This document shows positions 59,154 through 64,000 of a stretch of DNA of 64,000 nucleotides, piece by piece (the stretch's first letter is position 1; the number at the start of each line of letters is the position of its first letter). Both the position numbers and the translations under genes were made by a program. The stretch is from positions 62,001-126,000 of the forward strand of contig NZ_JIAV01000021.1 of assembly GCF_000620645.1 (NCBI RefSeq), given 5' to 3'. The notes beneath the pieces were generated by a model. It was not told the DNA's origin, did no database searches, and worked only from the letters and a program-made list of their open reading frames with translations. Source of the stretch: Nocardioides sp. URHA0032 (GTDB lineage Bacteria > Actinomycetota > Actinomycetes > Propionibacteriales > Nocardioidaceae).

Positions 59154-60389
59154 GTGGCCCGCACACTGTGGCTCGCACTGCTGCTCGGGGGCGCCGTCGG
59201 CGTCCTCGCGGGCGTCTACCTGGAGGCGGTGCACCTCACCGAGCAGCTGATCTGGGACGGCACCGATCCGCGGCTCCCCGGCGACGGCGCGTGGCAGGTC
59301 GTCCTGGTGTGCGCGGCGGGTGGACTGCTGGTCGGCGTCCTGCGGCTGCGCCACGACCGGGACACCCCGAACGACCTCGAGGACGCCCTGCTCGAGCTCG
59401 ACGACGCGCTGGGCGAGGACCGGAAGCCGCCGCCCAAGGCGTCCTGGCTGATCCGGGCGACGGTCCTGGGCGTGGTGTCGCTGGCGTTCGGTGCGTCGCT
59501 CGGGCCGGAGGCGCCGCTGATCGCGATCGCGACCGGCTTCGGCGACCGGATCGGGCGGATCCTGCGGGTCAGCCGCGCCGAGGCGGCGCTGATCACCTCC
59601 TCCGGCGCGATCTCGGGGCTGTTCGGCGGACCGCTCGCGGCGGTGGCGCTGCCGTTGGAGCGCGGCCGCGCGGCGGCCACCTCCACCCGGCTGATCGGTG
59701 CCGGCCTGGTTGCTGGCCTCGCGGGACTCGTGACGATGCTGCTGGTGCTGCCCGAGCGGGCCGGCGGCCGCTACGTGCTGCCGTACGCCGACCCCGGGTC
59801 GGGTCGCGACCTGGTCGAGTCGATCGGGTGGGCGGCCGCCGGCGCCGTACCAGCCGCCTGCGCCGGGCTGCTGCTGTTGCTGGGCACCGAGCCGGTACGC
59901 CGGACCGCCGAGCGGCTCGTGCCCTCGACCGTGCTGCGGGCAGCAGCGGGCGGCCTGGTGCTCGGCGTGTGCGGAGCGGTCGAGGGGCTCAGCCTGTTCT
60001 CGGGCGAGCACGAGGGCCAGGAGCTGATCGACTCGGCGGGGGACAAGGCCGCGACGGCGTTCCTTCTCATCGCCCTGCTGAAGGTGGTGGCGACCCTGGC
60101 CTGCCTCGGCACCGGCTGGTTCGGCGGCCAGATCTTCCCGTCGGTGTTCATCGGCATGGCGACCGCGCTCGCCGTCACCGCGGTGTGGGACTCCGCGCCG
60201 GTCGGGGCGGTCGTGGCAGCGGGCGCCGGGGCGGCCGCGACGGCCGTCCTCCGGCGCCCGCTGGCGACGGTGCTGATCCTGCTGTTCTTCTTCCCGTTCG
60301 GTGCGGTGCTGCCGCTGGCCGTCGGGGCGGGGGTGGGTGCGCTGGTGTCCGGGCTCAGCCCTGACCGCCGTACCCCTCCTCGGCGATGA
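59154..60389 (+). CDS. ClC-family chloride channel/antiporter
   Basis: A 411-residue membrane protein with about ten hydrophobic helices. It has ASLGPEAPLIAIATGFGD, corresponding to GREGP with the gating Glu retained but the preceding Arg replaced by Leu, and GWFGGQIFPSVFIGMA, matching the GxFxP selectivity motif. It should move chloride or a related anion. GTG 59154 follows TACGCT by seven bases (leaderless). The end overlaps the convergent lysyl-oxidase-like gene by 35 bases. Compared with CLC-ec1 the N-terminal part is shorter. Confidence 0.85.
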   Translation: MARTLWLALLLGGAVGVLAGVYLEAVHLTEQLIWDGTDPRLPGDGAWQVVLVCAAGGLLVGVLRLRHDRDTPNDLEDALLELDDALGEDRKPPPKASWLIRATVLGVVSLAFGASLGPEAPLIAIATGFGDRIGRILRVSRAEAALITSSGAISGLFGGPLAAVALPLERGRAAATSTRLIGAGLVAGLAGLVTMLLVLPERAGGRYVLPYADPGSGRDLVESIGWAAAGAVPAACAGLLLLLGTEPVRRTAERLVPSTVLRAAAGGLVLGVCGAVEGLSLFSGEHEGQELIDSAGDKAATAFLLIALLKVVATLACLGTGWFGGQIFPSVFIGMATALAVTAVWDSAPVGAVVAAGAGAAATAVLRRPLATVLILLFFFPFGAVLPLAVGAGVGALVSGLSPDRRTPPRR

Positions 60390-61809
60390 TGCCGACCTGC
60401 GGGACGGTCACCTTGCGGTGCGCCGGGGGTCCGCTGAGCTTGATCCGGCGCAGCGACATGTTGTTGTCCGTCGAGGATTCCACCAGGTTGTGCTCCGGGT
60501 TGGCGTTGACCGCGACGTAGTACGTGCCGTTGGGCAGGTCCTTGATGGGGAAGGACTGGCCGGCGCGGTACTGCGTGTAGGTGTCGCCCCAGCCCGAGAC
60601 CAGCACCTCGCGGATCGACAGCGACGAGTAGTCGCCGCACGACGTGGACAGGTCGGTGTTCTCCGGACGCCAGTCGGCCGCGGGGACGGTGAGGTCCACC
60701 GAGTCGGTGTTGGCGAGGCAGAACGCCTCCTTCTTCGAGCGCGAGACCTCCGTCTTGCCGGCGTCGAGGAGCGAGTAGCGCGCGAAGTCCTCGAAGTGCC
60801 AGTGCGAGTGCGAGGGCCGCGGGTCCCACTCCATCGCGCCCACCGGCTGGTAGCCGGTCTGGTTGCCGTCGGCGTCGAAGAAGTATTGGTACGCGTCCAT
60901 CTCGTCCTCGCCGTCGCGGCGGAAGCCGTCGACCACGAGCGGGCTGTCACCGGCGTTCCACACGGTGGCGGAGAACCGCAGGTAGGTGCCCTTGCGGTTC
61001 AGCGAGATGCCCCACGCGGGCAGGGCCTGGAGGTCGGGCTCCGGCCCGCCCTCGTCGGCACGACCGGTCGGACCGGTCGGGCGGTGCGCCGCGGGGGCCA
61101 CCGGCTTCGAGGGGCGACCGGCCGCACCAGCGCGGTCGATCCCGCTCTCGTCGGTGACGGTGAGGTCGAAGGTCCGCGTCGCCTGCTCGGCCGTGAGCCC
61201 GAAGACCGTGGCGTACGCGCGCTTGATGGTCGCGGTGACGCTGTACTCGCCCGGGCCGATCCGCAGCGGCCGGGACTGGTTGAGCACGGGTGTCGCCCAG
61301 CCGGTCTGGATGCCCTGCACCGAGCCGAGGCTGTAGGCGTTGTACCAGCAGCCGACCGGGTACGGCGAGCGCGCCGGCGCGTCCACGCGGACGCGCTCGG
61401 AGTAGCCGTTGAGGCAGCCCTTCTTCGTCATCCTGAGGGTGTCCTCGCCGCGCTTCTTCGGGTCCACCGTGATCGACATGAACCGGTCCAGGCCGGAGAA
61501 GTCGCTCATCGAGCCGGCGGGCAGCGGCACGTCACCGCCGGAGGTGCGCCACACGGTCTGGATCGGGTCGTTGTACGACGGCCGGTCGGACCAGAGCTCG
61601 AAGGGTGCGCCGTTCGCGATCAGCCGCAGCCCCAGGTCGGTCCAGGTGCGCTTGCGGTACGCGTATGCGGTGACGTGCGAGGGCGCCCAGAGGGTGATCG
61701 GGGCGACCTCGGCGGCCTTCGGGGACTCCGCGGTGGCGGCCGGTCCGACGGAGGCGAGCAGGGGGGCGGCCAGCGCGAGGCTGGCGGCGGCGAGCAGGGA
61801 TCGGCGCAA
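60355..61809 (-). CDS. Secreted lysyl-oxidase-like copper protein
   Basis: A 484-residue exported protein. Signal peptide RRSLLAAASLALAAPLLA (from TTG 61809 with AAAGG eight bases upstream; ATG 61866 would put 19 residues ahead of it). The N-terminal half (about 30-250) is beta-rich with paired cysteines; the C-terminal half (about 270-450) resembles lysyl oxidase with the copper-binding HSHWHFEDFARYSLLD and DNNMSLRRIKL. Lysyl oxidase-like proteins oxidise protein lysines; bacterial ones are poorly characterised. A Pro/Ala/Gly linker separates the halves. Confidence 0.78.
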   Translation of the reverse strand: MRRSLLAAASLALAAPLLASVGPAATAESPKAAEVAPITLWAPSHVTAYAYRKRTWTDLGLRLIANGAPFELWSDRPSYNDPIQTVWRTSGGDVPLPAGSMSDFSGLDRFMSITVDPKKRGEDTLRMTKKGCLNGYSERVRVDAPARSPYPVGCWYNAYSLGSVQGIQTGWATPVLNQSRPLRIGPGEYSVTATIKRAYATVFGLTAEQATRTFDLTVTDESGIDRAGAAGRPSKPVAPAAHRPTGPTGRADEGGPEPDLQALPAWGISLNRKGTYLRFSATVWNAGDSPLVVDGFRRDGEDEMDAYQYFFDADGNQTGYQPVGAMEWDPRPSHSHWHFEDFARYSLLDAGKTEVSRSKKEAFCLANTDSVDLTVPAADWRPENTDLSTSCGDYSSLSIREVLVSGWGDTYTQYRAGQSFPIKDLPNGTYYVAVNANPEHNLVESSTDNNMSLRRIKLSGPPAHRKVTVPQVGIIAEEGYGGQG

Positions 61810-61892
61810 CGGAGGAACCTTTCCGGAGGTGGGCCTGACCACGGTAGGACGCGGCGGCGGGCCCATCGGTTGCCACGCCCTACCCTCGGAGC

Positions 61893-63143
61893 ATGACCAG
61901 TCCAGTCGTCGCGATGGCCGAACGGGCCCGGGAGGCCAGCCACGCCCTCGCCCTGGCGACCCGCCGGACCAAGGACACGGCGCTGCACGCGATGGCCGAC
62001 GCGCTGCTCGCCGGCGAGGACCGCGTCCTGGCTGCGAACGCGGAGGACGTCGTGCGCGCCGAAGAGGGTGGTACGCCGCCCAACGTCGTCGACCGGCTCC
62101 GGCTCACGCCCGAGAGGGTCGCCGGCATGGCCCAGGGCCTGCGCGACGTCGCGGGGCTGCCCGACCCGGTGGGCGAGGTGGTGCGCGGCAGCACGCTGGC
62201 GAACGGCCTCGAGCTGCGCCAGGTGCGGGTGCCGTTCGGCGTGGTCGGCATCATCTACGAGGCCCGGCCCAACGTGACCGCCGACGCCGCCGGCATCTGC
62301 CTGAAGTCGGGCAACGCCGTGCTCCTGCGCGGCAGCTCCAGCGCCGGCGCGAGCAACGCCGCGATCGTCGAGGAGCTGCGCGGCGCGGTGGCGGCCGCCG
62401 GGCTCGACGCGGACGTGGTGCAGCTGGTGCCGGCCGAGAGCCGGGACACCGTCAAGGAGCTGATGCGCGCCCGGGGCCTGGTCGACGTGCTGATCCCGCG
62501 CGGGGGAGCGGGCCTGATCCGCTCGGTGGTCGAGGAGTCGACGGTTCCGGTCATCGAGACGGGCGTCGGCAACTGCCACGTGTACGTCGACCGTGCCGCC
62601 GACCTCGACAAGGCGCTGGCGATCGTGCTGAACGCCAAGACCCAGCGCACCAGCGTCTGCAACGCGGCCGAGTCGCTGCTCGTGCACGCCGGGGTCGCGG
62701 ACGCGTTCCTCCCGCGGGTCGTCGCGGCGCTGCAGGACGCGGGCGTCACGATCCACGGCGACTCGGCGTTCCAGGCGTACGACGGCGTCGTGCCGGCCAC
62801 CGACGGCGACTTCGGGGAGGAGTACCTCTCCCTCGACATCTCCGCGGCCGTCCTACCGGACCTCGAGGCGGCGATCCGGCACATCCGCAGGTACTCCAGC
62901 CAGCACACCGAGGCGATCGTGACCGAGGACCTCGCGGCGGCGCGGCACTTCACCGCCGCGGTCGACTCGGCGGCCGTGCTGGTCAACGCGTCGACGCGGT
63001 TCACCGACGGGGCGGAGTTCGGCTTCGGCGCCGAGATCGGGATCAGCACCCAGAAGCTGCACGCCCGCGGCCCGATGGGGCTGCCGGAGATGACCTCGAC
63101 CAAGTACGTCGTGACCGGCGACGGGCACGTCCGCCCGTCCTGA
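61893..63143 (+). CDS. proA: Glutamate-5-semialdehyde dehydrogenase ProA
   Basis: A 416-residue NADPH-dependent enzyme that reduces gamma-glutamyl phosphate in proline synthesis. Landmarks are [56 protein letters not shown] and the catalytic Cys in [13 protein letters not shown], with [19 protein letters not shown] at the end. ATG 61893 follows TACCCT by six bases (leaderless). Followed by a 50-residue membrane protein and nadD, a familiar actinobacterial order; proB is not in view downstream and would normally lie elsewhere or upstream. Confidence 0.96.
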   Translation: MTSPVVAMAERAREASHALALATRRTKDTALHAMADALLAGEDRVLAANAEDVVRAEEGGTPPNVVDRLRLTPERVAGMAQGLRDVAGLPDPVGEVVRGSTLANGLELRQVRVPFGVVGIIYEARPNVTADAAGICLKSGNAVLLRGSSSAGASNAAIVEELRGAVAAAGLDADVVQLVPAESRDTVKELMRARGLVDVLIPRGGAGLIRSVVEESTVPVIETGVGNCHVYVDRAADLDKALAIVLNAKTQRTSVCNAAESLLVHAGVADAFLPRVVAALQDAGVTIHGDSAFQAYDGVVPATDGDFGEEYLSLDISAAVLPDLEAAIRHIRRYSSQHTEAIVTEDLAAARHFTAAVDSAAVLVNASTRFTDGAEFGFGAEIGISTQKLHARGPMGLPEMTSTKYVVTGDGHVRPS

Positions 63144-63166
63144 CCGCTGCCGGTAGGCTGTCGTCC

Positions 63167-63319
63167 ATGCTGAACCCGTACGTCGCCGTCCTCGCCACCG
63201 AGGAGGCCGTCAACGACAACGTGCCGAACCACTGGCTGGTGGGAGGAGTGGTGCTGGCGATCCTGCTCGCGCTCATCCTCGCCCTGCTGATCTTCGGCGC
63301 GGGACGCGAGCACAGCTGA
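63167..63319 (+). CDS. 50-residue single-TM membrane protein
   Basis: [20 protein letters not shown] leads into one strongly hydrophobic helix ([21 protein letters not shown]) and a short polar tail GAGREHS. ATG 63167 follows a perfect TAGGCT box (63154-63159) by seven bases, which supports expression. It sits between proA and nadD; I recall small hypotheticals at this site in related genomes. Function unknown. Too short for many gene finders. Confidence 0.7.
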   Translation: MLNPYVAVLATEEAVNDNVPNHWLVGGVVLAILLALILALLIFGAGREHS

Positions 63320-63336
63320 CCGCCGGGAGTGAGCAC

Positions 63337-63945
63337 ATGCCCGGCGCGCGGCGGATCGGGGTCATGGGTGGCACCTTCGACCCCGTCCACCACGGCCACC
63401 TCGTGGCCGCGTCGGAGGTGCAGGCGTGGTTCGACCTCGACGAGGTCGTCTTCGTCCCGACCGGCGACCCCTGGCAGAAGTCCGACCGGATCGTCTCGCC
63501 GGCCGAGCACCGCTACCTGATGACCGTCATCGCGACGGCGTCCAACCCGCGGTTCACCGTCTCGCGCGTCGACCTGGACCGCGCTGGCCCGACGTACACG
63601 ATCGACACGCTCCGCGACCTGAAGGCCCAGCTGCCGGAGGCGGAGCTCTACTTCATCACCGGAGCCGACGCGCTGGCCGAGATCTTCACCTGGCGCGACG
63701 CCGAGGAGCTGTTCGCGCTCGCCCAGTTCGTGGGCTGCACCCGGCCCGGCTACACCATGGATGAGGCGACGCTCGCCACGATCCCGGCGCACCGGGTGAC
63801 GATGGTCGAGATCCCCGCGCTGGCGATCTCGTCCACCGACTGCCGGGACCGCACCCGCCGCGGCGAGCCGGTCTGGTACCTCGTGCCGGACGGTGTCGTC
63901 CAGTACATCGCCAAGCACGACCTCTATCCCAAGGACCAGCAGTGA
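63337..63945 (+). CDS. nadD: Nicotinate-mononucleotide adenylyltransferase NadD
   Basis: A 202-residue nucleotidyltransferase that joins nicotinate mononucleotide and ATP in NAD synthesis. [20 protein letters not shown] is the family signature with the HxGH motif; [12 protein letters not shown] and the C-terminal ISSTDCRDR (counterpart of ISSTxIR) complete the site. Note Cys/Asp in place of the usual Ile before Arg. ATG 63337 has GGGAG about eight bases upstream. It is 17 bases after the small membrane protein. Confidence 0.95.
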   Translation: MPGARRIGVMGGTFDPVHHGHLVAASEVQAWFDLDEVVFVPTGDPWQKSDRIVSPAEHRYLMTVIATASNPRFTVSRVDLDRAGPTYTIDTLRDLKAQLPEAELYFITGADALAEIFTWRDAEELFALAQFVGCTRPGYTMDEATLATIPAHRVTMVEIPALAISSTDCRDRTRRGEPVWYLVPDGVVQYIAKHDLYPKDQQ

Positions 63946-64000
63946 GCACCCCACGACGTCGCGGGCTTCCCCCGCTCCGCTCCTCCAGCCCGCGATTCCG
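63942..64000 (+). CDS. Start of a further gene (cut by window edge)
   Basis: A GTG overlapping the nadD stop (GTGA) opens a frame that stays open to the end: [18 protein letters not shown]. The coupling pattern suits a real gene, but 19 residues do not identify it. In related genomes rsfS or a LytR-type gene often lies close downstream of nadD. Confidence 0.35.
   Translation, partial: MSTPRRRGLPPLRSSSPRF

Overview
This window is a gene-dense stretch of a high-GC actinobacterial chromosome. The gene content and the interspersed TCGAG-type repeats suggest a Nocardioidaceae (Nocardioides-like) organism; that placement is an inference, since no rRNA or marker phylogeny is available here. Supporting traits are a NucS mismatch endonuclease, a GlgE-type alpha-glucan operon, a CGNR zinc-finger regulator, AbiEi/DUF559-type proteins, frequent GTG starts, ATGA/GTGA overlaps and many start codons placed 5-8 nt after a TANNNT -10 box (leaderless transcription). 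No tRNA, rRNA, CRISPR array, prophage or insertion sequence was seen. About 58 coding regions cover almost everything; the only gene-free gap above 300 bases (38609-39172) holds a promoter/operator and a tandem repeat array.

Region 1 (1-9.2 kb): the start of nucS (cut by the window edge), a GNAT acetyltransferase, a tandem-duplicated 3-hydroxyacyl-CoA dehydrogenase, an MFS transporter, a secreted subtilisin-like protease, a secreted GH114-type glycosidase coupled to an alpha/beta hydrolase, a CGNR regulator and an EamA exporter.

Region 2 (9.2-25 kb): an AI-2E-type permease and a DivIVA-like coiled-coil protein, then an acyl-CoA block: crotonyl-CoA carboxylase/reductase (ccr), methylmalonyl/ethylmalonyl-CoA epimerase, acetyl-CoA acetyltransferase and the mutase chaperone MeaB. 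A second part of this theme lies at 23.3-25.0 kb: a B12-dependent mutase large subunit whose substrate residues (Phe65, Gln183) look like isobutyryl-CoA mutase. Between them sit a MerR-controlled efflux pump, a VOC protein, an SDR, a MarR regulator, a MmcQ/SnoaL-like fusion and a second, atypical S8 peptidase. Together these genes can take acetyl-CoA to acetoacetyl-, hydroxybutyryl-, crotonyl- and ethylmalonyl-CoA and interconvert C4 acyl-CoAs.

Region 3 (25-31 kb): PASTA lipoprotein, acetyl-CoA hydrolase/transferase, a CnoX-like thioredoxin-fold/TPR protein, LysR/EamA pair, an unrecognised conserved protein and a GNAT-NUDIX fusion. A perfect 42-bp palindrome at 30291 recurs at 45285 with a compensated base change.

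Region 4 (31-53 kb): alpha-glucan metabolism. A tight operon glgE-treS-mak-glgB (transcribed leftwards) makes branched alpha-glucan from trehalose via maltose-1-phosphate; glgP (phosphorylase) and glgX (debranching enzyme) lie nearby on their own. Interspersed are a secreted M36 metalloprotease, an ABC importer of the nitrate/sulfonate/THI5 type and a divergent CitA/CitB-type two-component system.

Region 5 (53-64 kb): enoyl-CoA hydratase plus a small membrane protein, etfBA, an AbiEi/DUF559-like protein, a LigD repair set split into three proteins (phosphoesterase, ligase, polymerase), a ClC channel, a secreted lysyl-oxidase-like protein, then proA, a 50-residue membrane protein, nadD and the first codons of a further gene.
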